A stretch of 64,000 nucleotides of DNA. Origin: Faecalibacterium prausnitzii (GTDB lineage: Bacteria; Bacillota; Clostridia; Oscillospirales; Ruminococcaceae). Location of the stretch: the NCBI RefSeq assembly GCF_003287405.1, contig NZ_PRLD01000001.1, positions 372,001-436,000 on the forward strand, written 5' to 3'. Shown in pieces: positions 8,146-15,780 of this stretch. The translations under genes were made by a program, and so were the position numbers. How positions within the stretch are numbered: the first letter of the stretch is position 1; every line of letters begins with the position of its first letter. Below the pieces are notes generated by a model. It ran no database searches. It worked only from the letters and a program-made list of their open reading frames with translations, and had not been told where the DNA came from.

Positions 8146-8326
8146 TGATCCGAAATATAATGCGGCATTTGACCGCTGTGTTGATGTGATGGCGCGGCTG
8201 TTGCAGAAGTACGGGCCACAGCTGTTGGGGCAGATGCAGGAGACTGAGAAGGATGGCCGTACACAGTCTGCGGTATCAGGAAAGCAACCCGTTCCTGTGT
8301 ATCAGGAATTTGACAAAGCCGCTTGA
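8129..8326 (+). CDS. Small protein downstream of relaxase, unknown function
   Basis: A 65-residue protein starting at TTG 8129, supported by AAGGAG 7 bases upstream; it overlaps the relaxase stop by 17 bases. The sequence (SKVYDDPKYNAAFDRCVDVMARLLQKYG) is amphipathic helix followed by a polar tail. No domain is recognised. Its overlap and spacing say it is the last gene of the mobilization operon; an accessory role for the relaxase is a guess. Confidence 0.55.
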   Translation: MSKVYDDPKYNAAFDRCVDVMARLLQKYGPQLLGQMQETEKDGRTQSAVSGKQPVPVYQEFDKAA

Positions 8327-8339
8327 TATAAATTAAATT

Positions 8340-8390
8340 TACACGTTGCGTATTTGTTTGGCGTATGCTATAATAAATACGCAACGTGTA
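8340..8390 (+). promoter_or_regulatory. Promoter inside a perfect 16-bp inverted-repeat operator
   Basis: TACACGTTGCGTATTT (8340-8355) and its exact inverse (8375-8390) flank a strong sigma-A promoter: TTGCGT at 8346-8351, a 17-base spacer, and TATAAT at 8369-8374. The left arm covers -35 and the right arm covers the start point, so a dimeric repressor bound to either or both would shut the promoter. It drives the HTH gene (8415) and the recombinase (8647). The HTH protein itself is the obvious candidate autorepressor. Confidence 0.85.
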
Positions 8391-8414
8391 TTTTTGCTTT
8401 ATGGGGTAAATGAA

Positions 8415-8660
8415 ATGGACTGCAAAACCAAAATAAAAGAATTGCGGGAAAGCACTGGCATGAATCGCAAGGAATTTTGTAAATATTTTCAGATTCCCTA
8501 TCGGACTGTGACAGAATGGGAACTGGATAACCGCCATGCGCCGGAATATGTGCTCCGTTTGTTGGAGTACTACATTCAGAATGAAGGTCTGGCGAAGAAG
8601 AAAGTTACGGATGAATGTTCAGAGATGGAAGAAAGGGGCGGCCTGCATGAAAAAAACTAA
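8415..8660 (+). CDS. Small HTH regulator upstream of recombinase
   Basis: An 81-residue protein from ATG 8415. KIKELRESTGMNRKEFCKYFQI and PYRTVTEWELDNRHAPEYVLRLL form a Cro/CI-like helix-turn-helix ending around residue 58, followed by a charged tail. Its last 14 bases overlap the recombinase gene, so both are produced together from the operator-bearing promoter at 8340-8390. It likely represses that promoter and so controls excision. Some related small proteins act as recombination directionality factors, which is an alternative role. Confidence 0.78.
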   Translation: MDCKTKIKELRESTGMNRKEFCKYFQIPYRTVTEWELDNRHAPEYVLRLLEYYIQNEGLAKKKVTDECSEMEERGGLHEKN

Positions 8661-10596
8661 AACAAAATGCTATCTCTACACACGGGTATCTACTTCCATG
8701 CAGGTGGACGGATACAGTCTGGATGCTCAGCGAGACAAACTGCGGAAATACGCTGAATACGAAGATATGGTAGTGGCTGGTGAATATTCTGATGAAGGCT
8801 TTTCCGGCAAGAATATTCAGGGCAGGCACGAATTTCAGCGGATGCTGCAAGACATTCAGGACGGCAAAGACGGTGTGGAATATGTGCTGGTGTTCAAGCT
8901 GTCCCGGTTTGGCAGGAATGCCGCTGACGTTCTGAATTCCTTGCAGCTGATGCAGGATTTCGGTGTCAATCTGATTTGTGTGGAAGACGGCATTGACAGT
9001 TCCAAAGATTCCGGCAAGCTGATGATTTCTGTCCTTTCTGCGGTGGCAGAGATAGAGCGTGAAAATATTCGGACACAGACGATGGCCGGACGGGAGCAGA
9101 AAGCCCGTGAAGGAAAATGGAACGGCGGCTTTGCCCCTTATGGATACCGTCTTGAAAAAGGCGAACTGTTGATTGCTGAGGATGAAGTGGACGTGATCCG
9201 CACCATCTTTGACCGCTATATTCACACCAACGATGGCGTCAGCGGTGTGGCGAAATATCTGAACCGGCAGGGCTTTGTGAAGAAGCTGCGGCAGAACGGC
9301 ACCATTCCCGGTTTTTCCGCCAGCTTTGTGAAAAGTATCATTGACAATCCGGTATATATGGGGAAAATTGCCTATGGCAGACGCCGGACAGAGAAGAAGA
9401 TTGGTACCCGGAATGAGATGCACGTGGTTGAACAGTCGGAGTTTCCCGTGTACGAGGGAAAGCACGAGGCTATCATTTCTGAAGAAGATTGGAATCTCGC
9501 GCAGGAGAAACGGAAAGTCAATGCTTATCGGCGCGAGAAGGTCAACGATCCTACCCATGCGCATATTCTGTCCGGCATTCTGAAATGCCCCTGCTGTGGT
9601 AAAAGCCTATATGGGAATATTGCAAAAGCCCACAGCAAGGACAAAAAGACCCGCTATTACTATTACTGCAAGAATACGGTAACGCCAACAGGCCACGAGT
9701 GCACTTTCCGGCTGAACATTGAACAGACAGAGATGAACCGCATGGTAGCGTCAATTATCTCCGCTATGGTCAGCGACCCACGGTTTGCGGATGCAATCAA
9801 GGCGAAAATTGGCTCCGCTGTCGATACGAACGACTTAGAGAAACAGCTGGAAGCGTTGCAAGCGCAGCTTCGGCAGACGTTAGGCACAAAAGCCCGCCTG
9901 GAACGGCAGATGGACGGTTTGGATGTGAATGACCCGTATTATGACCGGAAAATTTCTGATTTGCAGCGTCGCTATGACGAGCAATATGGTAGAATAGATG
10001 AGATTGAAGTCCAGATTGACGATGTGCAAAGCCAGATACGGAGCATCCGGCAGGAGAAAATTTCGGGTAATAATATCTACCGCCTGTTGCTGGCATTCGA
10101 TCAGGTCTATGAAGCAGCCTCCGAAGTGGAGCGGAAGGAGTTCATGCGGGCGTTTATTGAGCGGATTGAGTTATTCCCGGAAAAGCAGCCGGATGGCAAC
10201 TGGATTAGGAAGATTATCTTCAACTTCCCTGTCCCGGTGAATGGAACAGAAGTGACAGAATTGCCCTTGGAAAATGAAACAATGGTCGAAACGGTATGTT
10301 TATTGTCCAAACTAAATGTCAAGCATCATATCGAGGTGGAAATCACGATGGATGAGTTGGATTTGACGGCAGCGGAGAGTAAAGCCACTTACGATGAAAT
10401 CAAGGCTTATGTACTTGAAAAATTCGGCTTTAAAGTCAGTCAGCTTTATATCGCCCAAATAAAACGGAAATGTGGCATTATCGAGAGAAAGAACTATAAC
10501 CAGTCAAAAAAAGAAGATGCCAAAGTGCCGAAGTGCCCGCCAGAGAAAGAAGCGGCGATTATGGATGCACTCAAGCATTTCCAGATGATTCCATAG
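8647..10596 (+). CDS. Large serine recombinase, C-terminally fused to the displaced rlmD tail
   Basis: A 649-residue chimera. ATG 8647 overlaps the HTH gene and follows AAAGGGG. Residues 1-150 are the resolvase domain (YTRVST with catalytic Ser, then LSRFGRNAADVLNSL); 160-290 the recombinase domain (NGGFAPYGYRLEKGELLI); about 318-350 a zinc ribbon (CPCCGKSL ... YYYYCKN ... HEC); about 395-480 a coiled coil. From about residue 545 the sequence becomes RlmD: METVCLLSK matches the conserved end of the methyltransferase, and the remainder is its Clostridia-specific tail, ending at 10,596. The junction is the attR site. The recombinase would catalyse integration and excision at rlmD. Whether the fused tail is tolerated in the enzyme is untested. 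Confidence 0.85.
   Translation: MKKTKTKCYLYTRVSTSMQVDGYSLDAQRDKLRKYAEYEDMVVAGEYSDEGFSGKNIQGRHEFQRMLQDIQDGKDGVEYVLVFKLSRFGRNAADVLNSLQLMQDFGVNLICVEDGIDSSKDSGKLMISVLSAVAEIERENIRTQTMAGREQKAREGKWNGGFAPYGYRLEKGELLIAEDEVDVIRTIFDRYIHTNDGVSGVAKYLNRQGFVKKLRQNGTIPGFSASFVKSIIDNPVYMGKIAYGRRRTEKKIGTRNEMHVVEQSEFPVYEGKHEAIISEEDWNLAQEKRKVNAYRREKVNDPTHAHILSGILKCPCCGKSLYGNIAKAHSKDKKTRYYYYCKNTVTPTGHECTFRLNIEQTEMNRMVASIISAMVSDPRFADAIKAKIGSAVDTNDLEKQLEALQAQLRQTLGTKARLERQMDGLDVNDPYYDRKISDLQRRYDEQYGRIDEIEVQIDDVQSQIRSIRQEKISGNNIYRLLLAFDQVYEAASEVERKEFMRAFIERIELFPEKQPDGNWIRKIIFNFPVPVNGTEVTELPLENETMVETVCLLSKLNVKHHIEVEITMDELDLTAAESKATYDEIKAYVLEKFGFKVSQLYIAQIKRKCGIIERKNYNQSKKEDAKVPKCPPEKEAAIMDALKHFQMIP
10284..10315. other. 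Probable attR crossover region in rlmD
   Basis: The recombinase frame passes into RlmD sequence around the codons for METVCLLSK (10,281-10,310). Large serine recombinases cross over at a central dinucleotide in a short shared core, so the core must lie here and recur just left of the window. The exact dinucleotide cannot be assigned from one junction. Confidence 0.55.
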
Positions 10597-10628
10597 AAAA
10601 ACGGAATAGAGATGCCAGTTTCAGATTT

Positions 10629-10664
10629 AAAAGGTGTTGCTTTCGAGCAGCACCTTTTGCTTTA
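10629..10664 (+). terminator. rlmD: Intrinsic terminator after the native rlmD tail
   Basis: AAAAGGTGTTGCT (10,629-10,641) pairs with AGCAGCACCTTTT (10,646-10,658), with one G-U pair, around a stable TTCG tetraloop, followed by a T-rich stretch. It lies 33 bases after the stop at 10,596 and is probably the original rlmD terminator. Confidence 0.85.
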
Positions 10665-10699
10665 AGCATTTAGAATTTTTTAGGAGGGAGGTGTAATTC

Positions 10700-11602
10700 A
10701 TGCCAGACCTTGCCATGCTGGACTACTTCTACGGAGATGAAGCGGAACAGTTCACTTTTTACCGGATACCCAAAGTGCTGTTCACTGACCCCAGCTACCG
10801 GCGCATATCTTCCGACGCCAAAATCCTGTATGGGCTTATGCTTGACCGTATGGGGCTGTCAGTTCGGAATGGCTGGCTGGACGAATACAACCGGGTATTC
10901 ATTTTCTTTACCCTGGAGGATGCTTTGGAATATCTGTGCTGCGGGCATACCAAAGCCGTTTCCCTTTTTGGGGAACTGGATAAGGCGGGCTTGATCGAGC
11001 GCAAAAAGCAAGGCCAGGGAAAGCCGACAAAAATCTACGTTAAGAACTTTGTTCGGAATGCGGAAGTCTTGACTTCCGAAAAACGGAAGTCTAAAGTTCC
11101 GCAATCTGGAAGTCAAGACTTCCAAAAAACGGCCTCTAATAATACTGAGATAAAAGATACTGAATTGAGTGATACTGAACCATCTATCTATCCGGCCAGG
11201 GGGCTGCCGGAAGATAGATCGCCTGCGGCAGATGCGATGGATACGATGCGTGTCTATCGTCAGATTATCATGGAGAATATTGAGTACGACATCACTCGCA
11301 GGCAGCTCGGCTATGATGCTGACATTCTGGACGAGATTGTTGACATCATGGTGGACACGGTTTGCAGCACAAAGCCCATGATCCGCATAGGCGGCCAGGA
11401 CTTCCCCTTAGAGGTTGTAAAGAGCCGCCTGCTAAAACTCAATTCGGAGCATATCAGCTATGTGGTGAGCAGTTTGAAATCTAACACCACCAAAGTCCGA
11501 AATATCCGGGCGTATCTGCTTACCGCCTTGTATAATGCCCCTACCACTATCAGCAGTTACTACACAGCTTTGGTCAACCATGACCTTTACGGCGGTGGGT
11601 AA
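10700..11602 (+). CDS. RepA N-terminal-type replication initiator of the ICE
   Basis: A 300-residue protein with a strong ribosome site (GGAGGGAGG) before ATG 10,700. Residues 15-110 match the RepA_N winged-helix domain (FTFYRIPKVLFTDPSYRRISSDAKILYGLMLDRM, then FFTLEDALEYLCCGHTKAVSLFGELDKAGLI). The middle is a low-complexity linker with nearly all Ser/Thr/Glu, and residues about 180-300 form a helical DnaD-like C-terminal domain ending in a PTTISSYYTALVNHDL motif. It would bind the element origin and start replication of the excised circle. It is the first gene of the ICE region, directly after the rlmD terminator. Confidence 0.85.
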   Translation: MPDLAMLDYFYGDEAEQFTFYRIPKVLFTDPSYRRISSDAKILYGLMLDRMGLSVRNGWLDEYNRVFIFFTLEDALEYLCCGHTKAVSLFGELDKAGLIERKKQGQGKPTKIYVKNFVRNAEVLTSEKRKSKVPQSGSQDFQKTASNNTEIKDTELSDTEPSIYPARGLPEDRSPAADAMDTMRVYRQIIMENIEYDITRRQLGYDADILDEIVDIMVDTVCSTKPMIRIGGQDFPLEVVKSRLLKLNSEHISYVVSSLKSNTTKVRNIRAYLLTALYNAPTTISSYYTALVNHDLYGGG

Positions 11603-11676
11603 CTGCTTTTTTCATAATCACCTATGGGCGGCTGCGCCAGTTCCTGGCCAGCCCCCTTAACTGCAAAAATGCAAAT

Positions 11677-11739
11677 GAGCAGCACTGTGTCAAGAACGCA
11701 CGGTGTGCGTTCATTTTCATTCTTGACACGGGGTTGCTC
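11677..11739. repeat. Long nested inverted repeat between repA and the DUF7768 gene
   Basis: Outer arms GAGCAGCACTGTGTCAAGAA (11,677-11,696) and its inverse at 11,720-11,739 match at 16 of 20 positions, with the ten bases nearest the centre perfect. An inner hairpin AACGCAC / GTGCGTT (11,695-11,701 and 11,705-11,711) sits at the top. There is no T-tract. Such a structure could be an ICE oriT, an origin or an RNA switch ahead of the gene at 11,778. Confidence 0.6.
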
Positions 11740-11777
11740 GTTTGCTACCCAGCACAGCCGGAGAAAGGAGCTTCCCC

Positions 11778-12131
11778 ATGAAAAAGCCATTTGCCTACAT
11801 TACAGCCGTCTGGAAAGGCGGCGAGTTTACCGTCATTGACCAGGCGGCGGTGTACTGCCGCAAAGTCTATGAAGCCGGGTTTACCCCGATCTGCCCGGTT
11901 CTCTATCTTCCCCATTTCCTGCGTGATTCCATTCCTGCCGAACACAAGGACGGCATTGACATTGGGCGTGAACTTCTGCGCCGGAGCCATGTGCTGATCG
12001 TCTGCGGGGACGAAGTTGACGAGTCCGTTAAAAACGATATTGCCGTGGCACAGCGGCTGGGCATTACCGCCACTACCCTGGATGGTGTTCTCAAAATCAA
12101 GGAGCAGGGGCGTGATACTGATGCCGTCTGA
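11778..12131 (+). CDS. DUF7768/DUF4406-like protein (nucleoside deoxyribosyltransferase-like fold)
   Basis: A 117-residue protein from ATG 11,778 after AAAGGAG. It starts with a beta strand plus FAYITAVWKGGEF and has DQAAVYCRKVYEAGFTPICPVLYLPHFL, RELLRRSHVLIVCGDEVDESVKNDI and AQRLGITATTL. This is the Rossmann-like pattern of small nucleoside 2-deoxyribosyltransferase-like proteins common on Clostridia ICEs. Catalytic residues of true deoxyribosyltransferases are not certain, so activity is unknown. It is followed, 79 bases on, by a PAPS-reductase-like gene, and the two recur together on such elements, suggesting joint action on a nucleotide. Confidence 0.6.
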   Translation: MKKPFAYITAVWKGGEFTVIDQAAVYCRKVYEAGFTPICPVLYLPHFLRDSIPAEHKDGIDIGRELLRRSHVLIVCGDEVDESVKNDIAVAQRLGITATTLDGVLKIKEQGRDTDAV

Positions 12132-12210
12132 CTTTTTCTACTTCTTTGTGATTCCTCCTTAGCGTATCAAACCGCAACTTGCTGTGAGATTACAAAGGAG
12201 GTCTAAAACC

Positions 12211-13017
12211 ATGATATACAAAAGCGAAAATGCGCCTAAAGAATCCGAGAAAGGCTGTTATCATGCGGTATCTCTTTCTGGCGGTAAAGACAGCACTGCT
12301 ATGCTCCTGCTGATGATTGAGCGGGATATGCCGATTGACATCGTTTTATCGGCCGATACGGGCATGGAGTTCCCGGAAATGTATGAGCATCTGGCAAAAG
12401 TGGACGCATTTCTTTACGAAAAGCGCAATATCCACATTACCACCCTGCGGCATCCGAAAGGGTTTGAATGGCTCATGTTTGAAGAACCCAAGCAAAAGCC
12501 CTCTGCTATTGAGCGGCGGCTGCGTGATGGAGTTCCGTTATATGGGAACGGCTGGCCAGGTATCCGTGTCCGTTGGTGTACGGGACAGCTTAAAACACAT
12601 CTGATTACCAAGAAAGTCAATGAGTTAAAGGGAAAATATCATGCCCTGCATTATGTTGGAATTGCCTATGATGAGCGCAATCGCTGCAAGTGTGAGCAGT
12701 ACCCGCTTGTTGACTGGAAAATTACGGAAGTAGAAGCCCTTAAAATCTGCTATGATCGTGGGTTTGATTTTGGGGGCTTGTATGAGATTTATCATCGGGC
12801 ATCCTGCTGGTGCTGTCCATTCCAACGGATTGATGAACTGCGTAAGCTGCGGCAACATCATCCCGAACTGTGGAAACATCTGCGGGAGATGGATAACCGG
12901 GCACTGGAACAATTTGGCCCCGGCCCGTTAGGGCAATTCAAAAAAGACTGGACTGTGCAACGACTGGAAGAACGATTTTTCCAGGAAGAACAGTCCAGTT
13001 TGCCTTTGGCGGGTTAA
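12211..13017 (+). CDS. PAPS-reductase/DndC-like protein of the ICE
   Basis: A 268-residue protein from ATG 12,211 after AAAGGAGG. The adenine-nucleotide alpha-hydrolase core is clear: SLSGGKDSTAMLLL is the PP-loop (about residues 20-33), SADTGMEF follows, then RWCTGQLKTHLI and a C-terminal SCWCCPFQ cluster (about residue 202) with further Cys in RNRCKCEQYP. These features match the PAPS-reductase family that includes DndC-type sulfur transferases; the paired cysteines may hold an Fe-S cluster. No dndD/E or other phosphorothioation genes are nearby, so DNA modification is not supported. The substrate is unknown. Confidence 0.72.
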   Translation: MIYKSENAPKESEKGCYHAVSLSGGKDSTAMLLLMIERDMPIDIVLSADTGMEFPEMYEHLAKVDAFLYEKRNIHITTLRHPKGFEWLMFEEPKQKPSAIERRLRDGVPLYGNGWPGIRVRWCTGQLKTHLITKKVNELKGKYHALHYVGIAYDERNRCKCEQYPLVDWKITEVEALKICYDRGFDFGGLYEIYHRASCWCCPFQRIDELRKLRQHHPELWKHLREMDNRALEQFGPGPLGQFKKDWTVQRLEERFFQEEQSSLPLAG

Positions 13018-13040
13018 TTCGTCTTGAGAAAGGAGTAACT

Positions 13041-13094
13041 GTGTATCGGAAAGCGATTATCTATCTGCTGCACCGGCTGGTGGTTCCGCCTTAG
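13041..13094 (+). CDS. Possible 17-residue peptide
   Basis: GTG at 13,041 lies 7 bases after AAAGGAG and opens a frame of 17 codons (MYRKAIIYLLHRLVVPP, stop TAG 13,092). It falls between the PAPS-reductase-like gene and PcfB. The strong ribosome site is the only support; it could be a coupling leader or a remnant. Confidence 0.3.
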   Translation: MYRKAIIYLLHRLVVPP

Positions 13095-13141
13095 ACCATT
13101 TCCTTTTTCAGCATTCCTGCCAGAGAAAGGAGTGATGAGGT

Positions 13142-13624
13142 TTGCAGGAAGAAGTTGAAAACAAATCGGTGGCGATTAGTATCAAAGCCACCAAGCTGAC
13201 TGCCAATGTGCTGAAAGCCGCACTCCTGAAAGCCCTTGCGGAAATGGAGAAAAAGCAGAAAAATCCCAAGGTCTACAAGGGCAAACAGAGTGTGAAACAC
13301 CTTGTCCGGCAGGGAGTTGGGGTCAGCAACATCGAAATCACGGACGGCAACATCAAGTCTTTTGAGAAAGTTGCCCGGAAATACGGTATTGACTTTGCTC
13401 TCAAAAAGGATGTTTCTACACAGCCGCCCCGGTATCTGGTCTTTTTCAAGAGTAAAGATGCCGACGCACTGACGGCGGCATTCCGGGAATATTCCGGTAA
13501 AGTCGTGAAAAGCCAGTCCAAGGAGAAGCCGTCCATCCGCAAGCAGCTTTCCAAACTCCAGGAAGTGGTCAAGGATATGGCAAAATCCCTCTCCCGGAAC
13601 AAGAGCCAGGAGGTGGACAGATGA
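13142..13624 (+). CDS. PcfB/DUF3801-family conjugation protein
   Basis: A 160-residue protein from TTG 13,142 preceded by AAAGGAGTGATGAGG. It has the DUF3801 pattern: VAISIKATKLTANVLKAALLKAL, then GKQSVKHLVRQG, FEKVARKYGIDFALKKD and YLVFFKSKDADALTAAFREY. PcfB of the enterococcal pCF10 system links relaxase to the coupling protein, and here its stop overlaps the VirD4 start (ATGA), which fits that partnership. The C-terminal 35 residues are basic coil. Confidence 0.82.
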   Translation: MQEEVENKSVAISIKATKLTANVLKAALLKALAEMEKKQKNPKVYKGKQSVKHLVRQGVGVSNIEITDGNIKSFEKVARKYGIDFALKKDVSTQPPRYLVFFKSKDADALTAAFREYSGKVVKSQSKEKPSIRKQLSKLQEVVKDMAKSLSRNKSQEVDR

Positions 13625-15405
13625 AGAAATTGCCAAAAATCAATACTTCCAAGCTGCTAAAAGCGGCTTTGCCGTATATCCTGGTCGGCCTGATGGCTAC
13701 CAAGCTGGGGCAGGCGTACCGCATGGCATCCGGCGGCGATGTGCTGGATCGGATTTTTGGGGCGTTCCTCAAAATCGGGGAAGCCTTTACCAATCCCCTG
13801 CCCAGCCTGCATCCGTTTGACCTGCTGGTGGGGGCTGCCTGCGGCGCTCTGCTGTGGTTTATCGTATACCAGAAATCCAAGAATGCCCGGAAATACCGGC
13901 GTGGTGCGGAGTATGGGACTGCCCGATGGGGAAATGCAAAAGATATTGAGCCGTTCATCGACCCGGATTTTTCGCAGAATATCCTGCTGTCCGAAACGGA
14001 ACGTCTGACGCTGGGAAAAATTGCAGACCCCGAAAAGAGAAACGTCAATCTGAATGTGCTGGTCATTGGGGGGAGTGGTTCGGGAAAGACCCGCTACCAC
14101 ATTAAGCCCAATCTTCTCCAGATGAACGCATCGTATGTCTGCTCCGATCCAAAGGGTACGGTTATCGAGGAAGTCGGGCGGGCACTGGTGCGTGGCGGGT
14201 ACAAAATCAAGGTTTTAAATACCATTGATTTTTCCTGTTCCATGCACTACAACCCATTTGTCTATCTCCATAGCGAAACGGACATTCTCACCCTTGTCAC
14301 GGTTATTATGACCAATACCCAGGGAGAAGCCAAAGGCGGGGACGATTTCTGGCAGAAAGCGGAAGCCCTGTTGTATCAGGCACTGATCGCTTATATCTAC
14401 TATGAAGCCCCAGCCGAGGAACGCAACATGAATACCCTGCTGGATATGCTCAATGCCTGCGAGTGCCGGGAGGACGACGAGAACTTTAAATCAGCGGTTG
14501 ACCTGCTGTTTGAACAGTTGGAACAGCGCAATCCCGACCACTTTGCGGCAAGGCAGTATAAAAAATTTAAGATGGCGGCGGGAAAAACTCTAAAAAGCAT
14601 ACTTATTTCCTGCGGGGCCAGATTAGCCCCATTTGATATTGCCGCCGTCCGGGAGATGATGTCCTATGATGAATTAGAGCTTGAAAAGCTGGGTGACGAG
14701 AAAACCGCCCTCTTTGCGGTGGTTTCCGATACCGACCCGACGTTCAACTTCATTTCAGCCATGATGTACTCCCAGATGTTCAACGTACTGTGCGACCGGG
14801 CGTTGAAAGTCTATCATGGCAGGCTCCCGATCCATGTAACCTGCCTGTTTGATGAGTTCGCAAACCAAAAAATTCCGAACTGGGAGCATTTGGTTTCCGT
14901 GATCCGGTCGAGGAATATATCTGCCCACATCGTCCTCCAGACGTTCAGCCAGCTTAAAGGAATGTATAAGGACAATGCGGAAACCGTTGCCGGGTGCTGC
15001 TCAACCATGCTGTTTCTGGGCGGGAAAGAGGAAAGCAGCTTAAAGATGGTGTCCGGGCTTTTGGGAAAAGAAACCATTGACACCATGAATGAAAGCGATT
15101 CCCGTGGTGCCCAGCGTACCTACGGTCTGAACTATCAGAAGCTGGGCAAAGAACTGATGAGCGTGGATGAGCTGGCTGTCATGCCCTCCAGTCGCTGCAT
15201 CGTCCAGGTGCAGGGTGTCCGCCCATTCTACTCCAAGAAGTATGATCTGACGAAGCATCCCCAGTACAAGTACACGGCAGACGCCAACCCCAAGTTTACC
15301 TTTGATGTAAAGACATACCTGCAACACCGGCTCAAAGTCAAGCCGGAAGAAGAATTTGAGGTCTATGACCTCGGAGAGATAGAACAGCCCCAAGCGGCTG
15401 CCTAA
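13621..15405 (+). CDS. VirD4/TraG-type type IV coupling protein
   Basis: A 594-residue protein. Two membrane segments lie near residues 15-32 and 60-82, followed by the cytoplasmic ATPase: Walker A GGSGSGKTRY (about residue 150), DPKGTVIEE, and Walker B CLFDEFANQKIP (about residue 405) with LQTFSQLKGMY. This is the VirD4/PcfC coupling-protein family that delivers the relaxase-DNA complex to the secretion channel. Length and motif order are normal. It overlaps PcfB by four bases and is followed directly by a strong terminator (15,404-15,453), so later transfer genes may rely on readthrough or another promoter. Confidence 0.93.
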   Translation: MKKLPKINTSKLLKAALPYILVGLMATKLGQAYRMASGGDVLDRIFGAFLKIGEAFTNPLPSLHPFDLLVGAACGALLWFIVYQKSKNARKYRRGAEYGTARWGNAKDIEPFIDPDFSQNILLSETERLTLGKIADPEKRNVNLNVLVIGGSGSGKTRYHIKPNLLQMNASYVCSDPKGTVIEEVGRALVRGGYKIKVLNTIDFSCSMHYNPFVYLHSETDILTLVTVIMTNTQGEAKGGDDFWQKAEALLYQALIAYIYYEAPAEERNMNTLLDMLNACECREDDENFKSAVDLLFEQLEQRNPDHFAARQYKKFKMAAGKTLKSILISCGARLAPFDIAAVREMMSYDELELEKLGDEKTALFAVVSDTDPTFNFISAMMYSQMFNVLCDRALKVYHGRLPIHVTCLFDEFANQKIPNWEHLVSVIRSRNISAHIVLQTFSQLKGMYKDNAETVAGCCSTMLFLGGKEESSLKMVSGLLGKETIDTMNESDSRGAQRTYGLNYQKLGKELMSVDELAVMPSSRCIVQVQGVRPFYSKKYDLTKHPQYKYTADANPKFTFDVKTYLQHRLKVKPEEEFEVYDLGEIEQPQAAA

Positions 15406-15453
15406 AGGCTCCACCGATGCCCCTTTGTGGGCTTTGAAATCGGTGGAGCCTTT
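15404..15453 (+). terminator. Intrinsic terminator between virD4 and the Maff2 region
   Basis: AAAGGCTCCACCGAT (15,404-15,418) and its exact inverse (15,439-15,453) form a 15-bp stem, followed by TTTTCTTTTTTT. It starts at the VirD4 stop codon. Its presence inside a conjugation gene cluster suggests staged expression. Confidence 0.85.
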
Positions 15454-15510
15454 TCTTTTTTTGCCCAAAACCAGCCGGACACCGGCAATTTCATCACATG
15501 GGAGGTCAAA

Positions 15511-15780
15511 ATGGGATTTTACGACGAAGCGGTTCATGTATTGGAAACGATAGCCAGGGCGTTAAACGGCGCTTTTTATTACGGTTCAATGGCAGATTTT
15601 TATAACCGCTCCCCGGAGAAAACCCCGATCTGCCCGGAATTTTCCAAAACGGCGGTGCGGATGAAAAAGCATATCCGTCCGCCCGTCCGGGCAGAGCCTG
15701 AAAGGGGGCTGCTCCAATCCAAAAACCAAACCGACAACATATCAACACGTTTTTTAAATTCAAGGAGGATTTTATTATGA
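15511..15780 (+). CDS. Small protein of the ICE transfer region, unknown
   Basis: An 89-residue protein from ATG 15,511 preceded by GGAGG. The first 35 residues are helical (MGFYDEAVHVLETIARALNG), then a Pro/Arg/Lys-rich tail follows. No family is recognised. It overlaps the maff2 start by four bases, so both are one operon. The basic tail may reflect weak selection or a nucleic-acid-binding function; neither can be decided. Confidence 0.5.
   Translation: MGFYDEAVHVLETIARALNGAFYYGSMADFYNRSPEKTPICPEFSKTAVRMKKHIRPPVRAEPERGLLQSKNQTDNISTRFLNSRRILL

Larger units (their letters stand above)
1..10300 (+). mobile_element. IME-1: integrative mobilizable element inserted in rlmD (left junction outside window)
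   Basis: A block of about 10.3 kb bounded by two diverged copies of the C-terminal tail of RlmD (2-247 and about 10,290-10,596). It holds a primase, a P4-type helicase, a MobV relaxase and a large serine recombinase at its right edge, but no secretion ATPase or coupling protein, so it is mobilizable rather than self-conjugative. The left crossover must lie roughly 50 bases before the window, because base 1 aligns with about 10,348 in the right copy. The right crossover is near 10,284-10,315. Cargo is an AT-rich PadR/lipoprotein cluster. The element class and boundaries are inferred from gene content and the duplicated tail; the exact att core cannot be read without the left flank. Confidence 0.72.

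Noticed and set aside
1-10596. The two rlmD tails as perfect direct repeats of a simple duplication
   Set aside because: The copies differ at many synonymous and some amino-acid positions, so they are not a recent duplication; tail replacement by the element fits better.
12211-13017. DNA phosphorothioation (Dnd) system
   Set aside because: Only a DndC-like PP-loop protein is present; dndB, dndD, dndE and cysteine desulfurase genes are missing.
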